Of a DNA stretch of 64,000 nt, positions 18,727 to 26,434 are shown piece by piece (positions within the stretch are counted from its first letter, which is position 1; the number at the start of each line of letters is the position of its first letter). The translations under genes and the position numbers were made by a program. The stretch spans positions 1,364,001-1,428,000 of the forward strand of contig NZ_LT906446.1 in the NCBI RefSeq assembly GCF_900187035.1. The letters run 5' to 3'. Source of the DNA: Megamonas hypermegale (GTDB taxonomy: Bacteria; Bacillota; Negativicutes; Selenomonadales; Selenomonadaceae). A model generated the notes under the pieces. It did not search any database, was not told the origin of the DNA, and was given only the letters and a program-made list of their open reading frames with translations.

Positions 18727-19128
18727 ATGTTTGGAATTGGTTTTCCTGAACTTATTTTAATTTTGATTATTGGTTTGGTAATTTTTGGTCCAGGTAAATT
18801 ACCTGAAATAGGCCGTGCCGTAGGTAAAGGGCTTCAAGAATTTAAAAAGGCTTCTTCTGAGTTTTCTAACTCAATCAATGAAACGCCTTCTAATGGCTCT
18901 ATCACGCCTACACCACCTAATCCAGCTAATCCAAACCAACCATCTGTACCACCTGTTTTTATGCAAGAAAACATACAAACCACTGCAAAAACTGCTGAAA
19001 ATAAAGACAGCGCTACTACTGTTAGTTCAACTACTAGTACAACGACAACAATCACAAAAACAACTGATACAGTAGCTAAACCAACTACGGTGGAAACAAA
19101 AGTTGAAACAAAAAGTGAAAATAAATAA
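18727..19128 (+). CDS. tatA: Sec-independent translocase subunit TatA/B (long form)
   Basis: Single-span membrane protein that forms the twin-arginine export pore with TatC. The N-terminal hydrophobic helix and hinge ([20 protein letters not shown]) and the amphipathic helix [18 protein letters not shown] are typical. The C-terminal half, from about residue 55, is a low-complexity Pro/Asn then Thr/Ser/Lys-rich tail, making it 133 residues, longer than most TatA. It could be the TatB-like partner of the shorter copy at 19175-19381. No separate tatB is present. SD ACGAGGTG precedes the ATG. Confidence 0.92.
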   Translation: MFGIGFPELILILIIGLVIFGPGKLPEIGRAVGKGLQEFKKASSEFSNSINETPSNGSITPTPPNPANPNQPSVPPVFMQENIQTTAKTAENKDSATTVSSTTSTTTTITKTTDTVAKPTTVETKVETKSENK

Positions 19129-19174
19129 TTTCCATTATCCTAAATTTTAATTATAGATAAGAAAGGTGATTTTA

Positions 19175-19381
19175 ATGTTTCCTAGCATAGGTATTCCTGA
19201 ATTAATCTTAATTTTAGTAATTGCTCTAGTAATTTTCGGTCCTGGGAAATTACCAGAAATCGGAAAAGCTGTAGGTAAAAGTATTCGCGAATTTCGCTCT
19301 GCTTCTACTGAAAACGATACAAAAACAATCGAAGCAAAAAATGATGCTAAAAAAGATGAAGAAACAACAACAAAAAAGTGA
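19175..19381 (+). CDS. tatA: Sec-independent translocase subunit TatA (short form)
   Basis: A 68-residue second TatA. The helix [20 protein letters not shown] and amphipathic helix [18 protein letters not shown] are nearly the same as in the preceding gene, while the tail is only a short Lys/Glu/Thr stretch. The ATG at 19175 follows AAGGTG by 6 nt. An upstream GTG lies inside that SD. The close similarity of the two N-termini suggests a tandem duplication. It ends 11 nt before tatC. Confidence 0.94.
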   Translation: MFPSIGIPELILILVIALVIFGPGKLPEIGKAVGKSIREFRSASTENDTKTIEAKNDAKKDEETTTKK

Positions 19382-19392
19382 GGTAGTTTATT

Positions 19393-20187
19393 ATGTCTGA
19401 AGATATGAATAAACCCACCTCTGATACAGCAACAGTTTCTGATGCTGTCAATTTACCAAGTACAGAAACAACATCTCAAAGTAATACAACTAATGATGGC
19501 AGTATGTCTATTATTGCTCATCTTACAGAATTACGTAAACGACTTATTCGTTCACTTATTGCAATCGGTATAGGCAGTTGTATTGCCTATTATTTCATTG
19601 AAGATATAATGCATCTTTTAACAGGCCCTGCTGGTAAGCTCTATTATATGCAACCAGCAGAGGCATTTTTTACTTATATAAAAGTCGCTATTTTTGTCGG
19701 TTTTCTGATTGCATTACCAGTTGTATTATATCAAATTTGGCGATTTGTACTACCTGCCTTAATCGGTATGGAACGATATCTTCTTTCTGTTATCGTGCCT
19801 GTTTCCTTAATTTTGTTTTTAGCAGGTATTGCATTTTCTTTCTTCTTGGTACTACCTGCCGCAGTTAAATTTCTCGTAGGTTTTAGTACACAAGAATTAC
19901 AGCCAATGTTTTCTATAAAACAATACTTTGACTTTGTCATTGCCTTTTTACTGCCATTTGGCTTTATTTTTGAATTGCCATTGGCTATTATTCTACTTGC
20001 AAAAGTTGGTATTGTTTCTTCTAAGTTTTTGGCAAAACAACAACGCATTGTTATATTTTTAACATTTGTAATCGGTGCTGTTATATCACCAACTCCAGAT
20101 ATTTTTTCACAATGTATGATTGCAATTCCGATGATACTTTTATATGAAATAAGTTATGTAATCGTACGCTTCGGTATGAAAAAATAA
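19393..20187 (+). CDS. tatC: Sec-independent translocase subunit TatC
   Basis: Polytopic receptor for twin-arginine signal peptides, 264 residues. After a Ser/Thr-rich N-terminus of about 38 residues comes HLTELRKRLIRS, the signature cytoplasmic helix, and then six hydrophobic segments. Family marks include PAEAFFTYIKV, LYQIWRFVLPAL, and GAVISPTPDIFSQ before the last span. The SD GAGGTAG precedes the ATG. It closes the operon, with a terminator 28 nt after its stop. No Tat substrate is adjacent. Confidence 0.96.
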   Translation: MSEDMNKPTSDTATVSDAVNLPSTETTSQSNTTNDGSMSIIAHLTELRKRLIRSLIAIGIGSCIAYYFIEDIMHLLTGPAGKLYYMQPAEAFFTYIKVAIFVGFLIALPVVLYQIWRFVLPALIGMERYLLSVIVPVSLILFLAGIAFSFFLVLPAAVKFLVGFSTQELQPMFSIKQYFDFVIAFLLPFGFIFELPLAIILLAKVGIVSSKFLAKQQRIVIFLTFVIGAVISPTPDIFSQCMIAIPMILLYEISYVIVRFGMKK

Positions 20188-20214
20188 TTCAAGCAAAAAT
20201 ATTTATCAATGCAA

Positions 20215-20242
20215 AAATCCCAAGAGATAACTCTTGGGATTT
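20215..20242. terminator. Bidirectional terminator between tatC and a small membrane gene
   Basis: AAATCCCAAGAG / CTCTTGGGATTT, 12-bp stem with a 4-nt loop. T-runs flank both sides (TTTTTTATTTC on plus, ATTTTTGC on minus), serving both convergent units. Confidence 0.88.
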
Positions 20243-20256
20243 TTTATTTCTACTGA

Positions 20257-20439
20257 TTATTTTTTTCTATTTCCTATTATCATACGTATGAGTGTAACAA
20301 CAATGAATACAACTAAAGCACCGATTGTTATTTCACTAAGAGCTGACATCTTCGTGTCTGTTTCTGGTGACATCAACAAAAATACCACACCTAAAACCAG
20401 CAAAATAACGATTAAATTAATTAAAGTTCCTAGCTTTAT
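20257..20439 (-). CDS. Small two-span membrane protein, possible ATA start
   Basis: A 60-residue hydrophobic protein of unknown function with two predicted spans (LINLIVILLVLGVVFLLM and ITIGALVVFIVVTLIRMII) and a basic C-terminus (GNRKK). It directly follows the decarboxylase gene. An excellent SD (AGAGGAGG) stands 7 nt before an ATA codon at 20439, and no ATG, GTG or TTG exists in frame near that spacing. The only standard in-frame start is TTG at 20469, which lies upstream of the SD, overlaps the decarboxylase and would give 70 residues. I could not assign a family. Confidence 0.6.
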   Translation of the reverse strand: MKLGTLINLIVILLVLGVVFLLMSPETDTKMSALSEITIGALVVFIVVTLIRMIIGNRKK

Positions 20440-20456
20440 AGCATTTCCTCCTCTCT

Positions 20457-21575
20457 TTATTTTTTCCAAACCACAGTCCTTGGTAAACTAAAACCATTAA
20501 AAGTCGTAGCTGATACTCTACTGTATGCTCCTGCATTTACTGCAATAAGCAAATCACCCATTTCTAATTTTGAACAATACATTTCATTTTTTACGATATC
20601 CAGCGAATCACAACTTGGCCCCGCTAAAGTTGCCACTGTTTTTTCGCCATTTTTAAATGAACGTATATCATAATCCCAATGGTCAAAGAGCTTACCCGAA
20701 AAGCAACCATATATTCCGTCATCTACATAGTACCAATCACGACCACTACGCTGTTGTTTGCCGATTACTGACATCAAAATATTTACAGCACTAGCGCAAA
20801 TATAGCGTCCTGGTTCTGCCCATACTTCTACATCAGCAAAATATTTTTCAATACATTTATTGATATCTGTCATTATTTTAATAGCATCGACATCATTTTG
20901 CAATGCAGGAGCTGGCAGACCTCCACCTATATCTATATATTTTATATCAATTCCATTTTGACGCGCCTTATCTATCAAGCCTCGCACCAATTTAAAAGCA
21001 CTTAAATAAACCTGTGCTGAATGAGTTTGACTGCCTACATGAAAACAAATTCCTACAGCTTTTAAACCTTTTTGTTTTGCATATTGCAACAATTCAATAA
21101 TATCAGTTTCATCAGCACCAGATTTAATATTTAAATTTACAACTGCATCAGATTGATTGATTTTAACACGCACCAAAACTTCTGCATTCGGTACATATTT
21201 TACAATTTTATCTACTTCAGTTTTACTGTCAAAAGTCATACGCTTAACGCCGGCTTTTTTGGCAGCTTCCAATCCTTTCTGAGATTTAACAGGATTGGCA
21301 TATATCATGCGCTCTCCTGAAATTTTCAGCTTTTCTAATTTTTCAATTTCTCCATCTGAAGCTACATCAAAATTACTGCCTAAATCTCGTAATTTTTCTA
21401 AAATACACGTTGCAGGATTGGCTTTAATTGCATAATAAATTTTTAGCCTTGGAATATGCTCCTGCAATAATTTGTAATTTGCCTCAATATGCTTTATAGA
21501 TATAACCTCCATCGGTGTAGCATATTGGCTTGCCAACATTTCAGCATTTTCTTTTGTCAGTTTAAAACTATTCAT
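20457..21575 (-). CDS. Fold-III PLP lysine/ornithine decarboxylase
   Basis: Alanine-racemase-fold decarboxylase that makes cadaverine and/or putrescine. The PLP lysine is Lys51 in YYAIKANP. FHVGSQ, DIGGG, WAEPGRY and the GPSCDSLD loop with the catalytic cysteine are present. The whole chain closely resembles the bifunctional lysine/ornithine decarboxylase of Selenomonas ruminantium, from memory of that sequence. Start: the ATG at 21575 has AAGGGG 6 nt upstream, giving 372 residues, while an ATG two codons earlier abuts the SD. In Selenomonas the product diamines are attached to peptidoglycan and hold the outer membrane, so a similar envelope role is inferred. Confidence 0.9.
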   Translation of the reverse strand: MNSFKLTKENAEMLASQYATPMEVISIKHIEANYKLLQEHIPRLKIYYAIKANPATCILEKLRDLGSNFDVASDGEIEKLEKLKISGERMIYANPVKSQKGLEAAKKAGVKRMTFDSKTEVDKIVKYVPNAEVLVRVKINQSDAVVNLNIKSGADETDIIELLQYAKQKGLKAVGICFHVGSQTHSAQVYLSAFKLVRGLIDKARQNGIDIKYIDIGGGLPAPALQNDVDAIKIMTDINKCIEKYFADVEVWAEPGRYICASAVNILMSVIGKQQRSGRDWYYVDDGIYGCFSGKLFDHWDYDIRSFKNGEKTVATLAGPSCDSLDIVKNEMYCSKLEMGDLLIAVNAGAYSRVSATTFNGFSLPRTVVWKK

Positions 21576-21662
21576 TAACATCCCCTTGTTCCTTGCACAG
21601 TATCTTTGTTGTGCTAAACATAAAATTCGTTTATTTATAATTATTCAAATAAACTTACGCTA

Positions 21663-21690
21663 AGTATACTACATTCAGCACAAAATTCAA
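21663..21690 (-). promoter_or_regulatory. Promoter of the decarboxylase gene
   Basis: TTGAAT (21685-21690), 16-nt spacer, TATACT (21663-21668). Leader of about 80 nt with an 8-bp A+T inverted repeat (GTTTATTT / AAATAAAC). Confidence 0.7.
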
Positions 21691-21717
21691 CCCTAAAAAA
21701 TACAATTATAAAAAAAA

Positions 21718-21739
21718 GACGATTGCTAAAGCAATCGCC
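21718..21739 (-). terminator. Terminator after transketolase
   Basis: GGCGATTGC / GCAATCGTC stem (minus-strand reading, one G-U pair) with a TTTA loop, followed by TTTTTTT. Confidence 0.92.
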
Positions 21740-21763
21740 TTTTTTATTAATATATCTTAAATA

Positions 21764-23749
21764 TTAAAGTACGGATTTAACTGTTTTTACTACATTATCA
21801 ACAGTGAAGCCGAATTTTTTGAACAATGTTGCTGCTGGAGCAGATGCACCGAAACCATGCATTGTTACAACTGCGCCATCTAAACCTACATATTTACCCC
21901 AACCAAAGTCAGTACCAGCTTCTACAGCTACACGAGCACGAATAGCTTTTGGAAGAACTGCTTCTTTATATTCAGCAGATTGTTGTTCAAATAAGTCTAT
22001 GCAAGGCATACTTACAACGCGAACATCAATATTTTCTTTTGCTAATTCTGCTTTAGCATCTAAAGCTAAAGATACTTCAGAACCTGTTGCAATGATGATT
22101 GCATCTGGAGTTTCTTTTGTAGAGTCAGCGATTACATAGCCGCCTTTTAATGCTTCCTTAGAGCTACCTGGAAGTTGTGGTAAGTTCTGACGAGTTAAAA
22201 CAAGTCCTGTAGGAGTTGTTTTGCTAGTTACAGCGAGATACCAACCAGCAGCTGTTTCTGTAGCATCAGCAGGACGGAATAAATTGAAGTTTGGTAAAGA
22301 ACGAAGCATAGCGTACTGTTCAATTGGTTCATGTGTAGGACCATCTTCACCAACACCGATACTATCATGAGTGAATACCATTGTGATAGGTAAATTCATT
22401 AAGGAAGCTAAACGGAGCATTGGTTTTGTATAATCACTGAATACGAAGAATGTAGCACCGTAAGCTTTTAAGCCACCGTGAAGTTCAATACCATTTACGA
22501 TAGCTGTCATAGCGAGTTCACGTACACCGAAATGTAAGTTTCTGCCAAGATAATCATCTTTGCTGAAATCGCCTACATCATTCATATGAGTTTTATTAGA
22601 TGGTGCAAGGTCAGCACTACCACCAAAGAGATTTGGTAATCTATCTTTTAAGCGGTTAATCATTGTACCAGAAAGAGCACGAGTTGCTACAGCTTTATCT
22701 TCATATGCCCAATATTCTTCATCATTTAAGAGAGCTTGTGCATCAACTTCACCGAAGAATTTATCCCATAAAGCTTTGCATTCTGGATATTTTGCACAGT
22801 AATCAGCAAAAAGTGCGTTCCAAGCTTCTTCAGCTTTTGCACCTTCAGCAGCGAGTGCTTTATAGTTATCATATACTTCTTCTGGAACATAGAATGGTTC
22901 CTGACTTGGCCAGCCTAAGAATTCTTTCATAGCTTTTACGTTGTCTACGCCAAGAGGTTCACCATGAGCGGAAGCTTTACCCTGTTTTGCTGGGCAGCCA
23001 TAACCAATTTGAGTTCTAACAGTGATGAAAGAAGGACGTGTTTTATCAGCTTTTGCTTCTTCAATAGCTTTGCCGATAGCTGCTAAATCATTACCATCTT
23101 CAACTGTGATAGTCTGGAAACCAAATGCTTCCATGCGTTTTTGTACGTTTTCAGTGAAAGCGATATCTGTGCTACCTTCGATAGAAATTTGGTTGCTATC
23201 GTAGATAACAATTAATTTATTAAGTCCGAGTGTACCAGCTAAGGAGAAAGCTTCAGAGGAAATGCCTTCCATCATGCAGCCGTCGCCGCCGAGTACATAA
23301 GTATAATGGTCAACAACTGGGAAATCTGGTTTATTGAAAGTTGCAGCCAAATGAGCTTCTGCCATAGCCATACCAACTGCCATACCCATACCAGCACCGA
23401 GAGGGCCAGTTGTTGCTTCAACGCCTACAGTATGACCATATTCAGGATGACCTGGAGTTAAAGAGCCATCTTGACGGAAGTTTTCGAGGTCTTCTTTTGT
23501 TAAGCCATAGCCGAATAAATGTAAAAGTGCATAGAGCATGGAAGAACCATGTCCACCGGATAAAATGAAACGGTCACGATTTGCCCATTTAGGGTTTTTA
23601 GGATTGTGTTTCATATGTTTGCCCCAAAGTTCGTAAGCAACAGGAGCACAACCGAGTGGAAGACCTGGATGACCAGAGTTTGCTTTCTGCACTTCGTCAG
23701 CTGCTAATACACGAATAGCATTAACGGATAAAGTATTGATGTCTGTCAT
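21764..23749 (-). CDS. tkt: Transketolase
   Basis: ThDP-dependent enzyme that moves two-carbon units between sugar phosphates in the non-oxidative pentose phosphate pathway. The single-chain protein is 661 residues, the normal size. It has KANSGHPGLPLG at the N-terminus, SGGHGSSMLYALLHL, the ThDP motif GGDGCMMEG (about residue 153), FGVRELAM, and GVGEDGPTHEPIEQ in the pyrimidine domain. The start ATG follows GGGGTAG. It is monocistronic, with an upstream region rich in palindromes (23805-23829) that may be an operator. Confidence 0.97.
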   Translation of the reverse strand: MTDINTLSVNAIRVLAADEVQKANSGHPGLPLGCAPVAYELWGKHMKHNPKNPKWANRDRFILSGGHGSSMLYALLHLFGYGLTKEDLENFRQDGSLTPGHPEYGHTVGVEATTGPLGAGMGMAVGMAMAEAHLAATFNKPDFPVVDHYTYVLGGDGCMMEGISSEAFSLAGTLGLNKLIVIYDSNQISIEGSTDIAFTENVQKRMEAFGFQTITVEDGNDLAAIGKAIEEAKADKTRPSFITVRTQIGYGCPAKQGKASAHGEPLGVDNVKAMKEFLGWPSQEPFYVPEEVYDNYKALAAEGAKAEEAWNALFADYCAKYPECKALWDKFFGEVDAQALLNDEEYWAYEDKAVATRALSGTMINRLKDRLPNLFGGSADLAPSNKTHMNDVGDFSKDDYLGRNLHFGVRELAMTAIVNGIELHGGLKAYGATFFVFSDYTKPMLRLASLMNLPITMVFTHDSIGVGEDGPTHEPIEQYAMLRSLPNFNLFRPADATETAAGWYLAVTSKTTPTGLVLTRQNLPQLPGSSKEALKGGYVIADSTKETPDAIIIATGSEVSLALDAKAELAKENIDVRVVSMPCIDLFEQQSAEYKEAVLPKAIRARVAVEAGTDFGWGKYVGLDGAVVTMHGFGASAPAATLFKKFGFTVDNVVKTVKSVL

Positions 23750-23983
23750 GTTTTAACTACCCCTTTTTCATATTAGAATTAACACTTGTTTTATCAACTC
23801 TAATGTTGTATTACAACTTGTTATAACAAAATACAACTTTCTAAATCAAACAAGTTTTATTATAAGTTATATTTAGAAATATTTCAATAAAAAAGATATA
23901 AAATTTACTAAATAATTATTATAATAGCAAATTATTTACATTTTATCGTTATATCAAAATAATTTATAAACATATATATGAAT
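23750..23983. other. Non-coding region upstream of tkt
   Basis: Very A+T-rich sequence with no supported gene. It holds the candidate tkt promoter and the palindromes at 23805-23836. From about 23840 to 23983 nothing recognisable was seen. Confidence 0.6.
23805..23836 (-). promoter_or_regulatory. Candidate tkt promoter overlapped by two palindromes
   Basis: On the minus strand TTGTAT (23831-23836), 17-nt spacer, TAATAC (23808-23813). The perfect 12-bp palindrome TTGTTATAACAA (23818-23829) fills the spacer, and GTTGTATTACAAC (23805-23817) overlaps the -10. This layout suits a repressor site. No regulator is identified. Confidence 0.5.
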
Positions 23984-24030
23984 AAAAACAGCATCAAATA
24001 TCTTTTTTATAGATATATAATGCTGTTTTT
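23984..24030 (-). terminator. Terminator after feoB
   Basis: AAAAACAGCAT / ATGCTGTTTTT arms with an inner AGATAT / ATATCT pairing. On the minus strand the U-tract TTTTTATT follows. Confidence 0.82.
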
Positions 24031-24050
24031 ATTATCTAAAAAACGATAAT

Positions 24051-26102
24051 TTAATTTAATAATATACTGCCAATCTGATATACAATTGTTGATACGATAT
24101 AAGCTACTATCAATTGAAATACGATTGAAAACATCATACATTTAGTGGAATTCGTTTCTTTCTTTATCGTAACTATACTTGCTATACATGGTGTGTATAA
24201 TAAGCAGAATATCATCAATACATATGCATTGAGCTGAGTAAAACCTACCTGTGCTAATTGTGATACCATATAGCTCATGCCTTCGCTAGAATTGATATTA
24301 CTAATACCATAAAGCACGCTCAAACTAGCTACGACAACTTCTTTTGCTGCAAGTCCAGAAATAAGTGCTACTACGATTTGCCATAATCCTAAACCTGCTG
24401 GAATTAAAAGCGGTGCTAAGAATTTACCGATAGAAGCACCAAAGCTATCATTTATATTTACCATGCCATCAAAATTGAAGTTCAAGATAAACCATATGAT
24501 TATTGAAGCCACGAAAATTGTCGTACCTGCTTTAGATAAATATGATTTTACTTTTTCCCAAGCATAAAAGAAAATTGACGCTACATTTGGTGATTTATAT
24601 TCTGGCAATTCGATTAAAAGCACATTTTTTTCAGTAGGTTTGTCCAATTTATAAAAAATTCTAGCCATTACTATAGCTACTACAATACCTAATATATACA
24701 TAGAAAATGCTGCAAGCATTGCATTATCTGGGAAAAACATACCTGAAAATAAAATGTAAATCGGCAAACGAGCACTACAGGACATAAACGGCGTAACCAA
24801 TATTGTTTTAAGTCTATCCCTTGGGTCTTCTAATGCTCTTGAAGCCATGATTGCAGGCACAGAACATCCAAAACCTAATAACAATGGAATAAAAGCTCTA
24901 CCAGACAAACCGACTTTTCCCATGATACCATCCATTACAAAGGCAACACGCGACATATATCCACTATCTTCTAATACTGCAAGCGCTAAGAACAAAATGA
25001 ATATGTTCGGCAAAAATGCCAAAATACCGCCTACACCGGCTATAGCCCCATCAATCAATAATGATGATATTACAGGACTTGCATGTATACTATCTAATAG
25101 CATAGTTAAATTTGTACTTACAAAATCTATGCCTTCTACTAAATATTCTTTGAATATATCACCTATTGTAAACGTTAAAAAGAAAATAAATGCCATGATT
25201 GCTAAAAATATCGGCACGCCCCAAATAGGATGTGTGAGAAATTTATCAATTTTATCCGTAGCTTGAGTCTTTTTATCTTTGTTTACAAGTACTTCTTGAA
25301 CAATTTCTTCAATTAAATCGTATTTTTGTTTAATGATGTCCTTTTCATAACTTCTATCTAATACATCAGGCAAATCGAGCGGATATTTTTTCGTTATTTC
25401 TGCATCTTGTGCTAATTCTTTAATTGCATGCCAACGCATATTAGGCAATTCACCATATTTTTCACGCAGTGCATCTTCAACTATATCTATCTTATCTTCT
25501 ATTTCATCACTGTAAACTACAACGCAATCTTTATGATGATTATGGCGATGTTTACTGGAAAGTTCCTGTTCTTCATGCTGATGTTCTATTCTATCATTAG
25601 GCTTACGTCCTTGATGATGCGCTACAGCATGCATCAAAATTTCCAAGCCTCTTTTTTTGCGTGCACTGACTGGAACAACTGGAATACCAAGCATTTCTGG
25701 TAAACGGTGCAAGTCAATATCCATGCCACGTTCTTCTACAATATCCATCATATTAAGTGCCAATACCATTGGTTTTCCAAGTTCAATAAGTTGAAGTACT
25801 AAATATAAATTACGTTCTAAAGAAGAGGCATCTGCTACATCAACAACTATATCCACTTCATCATCTAAAATATATTGACGTGAAACTTTTTCTTCCATCG
25901 TATACGAAGTAAGACTATAAATACCTGGAAGGTCAACTAATTTATAATTTTTATCATGAAAACGCATTGCGCCTTCTTTTTTTTCAACTGTAACACCTGG
26001 CCAATTTGCCACTTTTAAATGAGCACCCGTAAACGCATTAAATAATGTAGTTTTGCCGCAATTTGGATTACCAATGAACGCCACATGTACATCTTTATTC
26101 AT
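24051..26102 (-). CDS. feoB: Ferrous iron transporter FeoB
   Basis: Inner-membrane Fe(II) importer with an N-terminal G domain, 683 residues. G1 is GNPNCGKTT (residues 11-19), G3 is DLPGIYS, and G4 is NMMD. A GDI-like linker follows, and the membrane part has the two Gate motifs (PFMSCSARLPIY and LYTPCIASIV). A His-rich stretch (about residues 158-190, nine histidines) is inserted between the G domain and the GDI region and may bind metal. The gene overlaps feoA by 8 nt. No feoC is seen. Confidence 0.96.
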   Translation of the reverse strand: MNKDVHVAFIGNPNCGKTTLFNAFTGAHLKVANWPGVTVEKKEGAMRFHDKNYKLVDLPGIYSLTSYTMEEKVSRQYILDDEVDIVVDVADASSLERNLYLVLQLIELGKPMVLALNMMDIVEERGMDIDLHRLPEMLGIPVVPVSARKKRGLEILMHAVAHHQGRKPNDRIEHQHEEQELSSKHRHNHHKDCVVVYSDEIEDKIDIVEDALREKYGELPNMRWHAIKELAQDAEITKKYPLDLPDVLDRSYEKDIIKQKYDLIEEIVQEVLVNKDKKTQATDKIDKFLTHPIWGVPIFLAIMAFIFFLTFTIGDIFKEYLVEGIDFVSTNLTMLLDSIHASPVISSLLIDGAIAGVGGILAFLPNIFILFLALAVLEDSGYMSRVAFVMDGIMGKVGLSGRAFIPLLLGFGCSVPAIMASRALEDPRDRLKTILVTPFMSCSARLPIYILFSGMFFPDNAMLAAFSMYILGIVVAIVMARIFYKLDKPTEKNVLLIELPEYKSPNVASIFFYAWEKVKSYLSKAGTTIFVASIIIWFILNFNFDGMVNINDSFGASIGKFLAPLLIPAGLGLWQIVVALISGLAAKEVVVASLSVLYGISNINSSEGMSYMVSQLAQVGFTQLNAYVLMIFCLLYTPCIASIVTIKKETNSTKCMMFSIVFQLIVAYIVSTIVYQIGSILLN

Positions 26103-26325
26103 CTTTGTTTCCTCCTATTTCAATTGCTTCAGCAATCTCTCTGCCTACGGCAAAACGTGTTCCCCTAACTTTTAAAATCACTGCTCCATGATTTTTTTTA
26201 TTCAGAACTTCTAATTTGACGCCACTTGTCATGCCCAACATTTCTAAGCGACGTTCTAAAGCTCCTGTCAAATTAATTTTATTTACTATATAAGAAACTC
26301 CCACTTTAGCTTGTGCTACATTCAA
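26095..26325 (-). CDS. feoA: FeoA domain protein
   Basis: Small SH3-like cytosolic partner of FeoB, 76 residues. It has the family features GALERRLEMLGMTSGVKLEVLNKK, then the GAVILKVRGTRFAVGREIAEAI core. The TTG at 26325 is the best start because AAGGAGG stands 8 nt upstream. The longer frame to 26352 contains that SD and is unlikely. The stop overlaps the feoB start, so translation is coupled. Confidence 0.92.
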   Translation of the reverse strand: MNVAQAKVGVSYIVNKINLTGALERRLEMLGMTSGVKLEVLNKKNHGAVILKVRGTRFAVGREIAEAIEIGGNKDE

Positions 26326-26352
26326 ATTGCATACCTCCTTAAATATATACAC

Positions 26353-26382
26353 GTATTATTTTATCACATAATGCAAGTGCAA
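26353..26382 (-). promoter_or_regulatory. Possible promoter of feoAB
   Basis: TTGCAC (26377-26382), 18-nt spacer, TAATAC (26353-26358). An imperfect ATTAT / ATAAT dyad overlaps it, but it is too weak to call a Fur box. Confidence 0.45.
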
Positions 26383-26386
26383 AAAA

Positions 26387-26416
26387 AATACTGCCGACAA
26401 AAATGTCGACAGTATT
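26387..26416 (-). terminator. Terminator after rpoC
   Basis: AATACTGTCGACA / TGTCGGCAGTATT stem (minus-strand reading, one G-U pair) with a TTTT loop, then TTTTTTG. It ends the rpoBC unit. Confidence 0.93.
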
Positions 26417-26434
26417 TCAATTTATAAAACGTAT

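Noticed and set aside
18834-19055. Minus-strand open frame inside the first tatA
   Set aside because: Shadow of the Thr/Ser-rich TatA tail.
26353-26382. Fur box upstream of feoAB
   Set aside because: The ATTAT / ATAAT dyad matches too few positions of a 19-bp Fur consensus. Regulation by iron is plausible but not visible.
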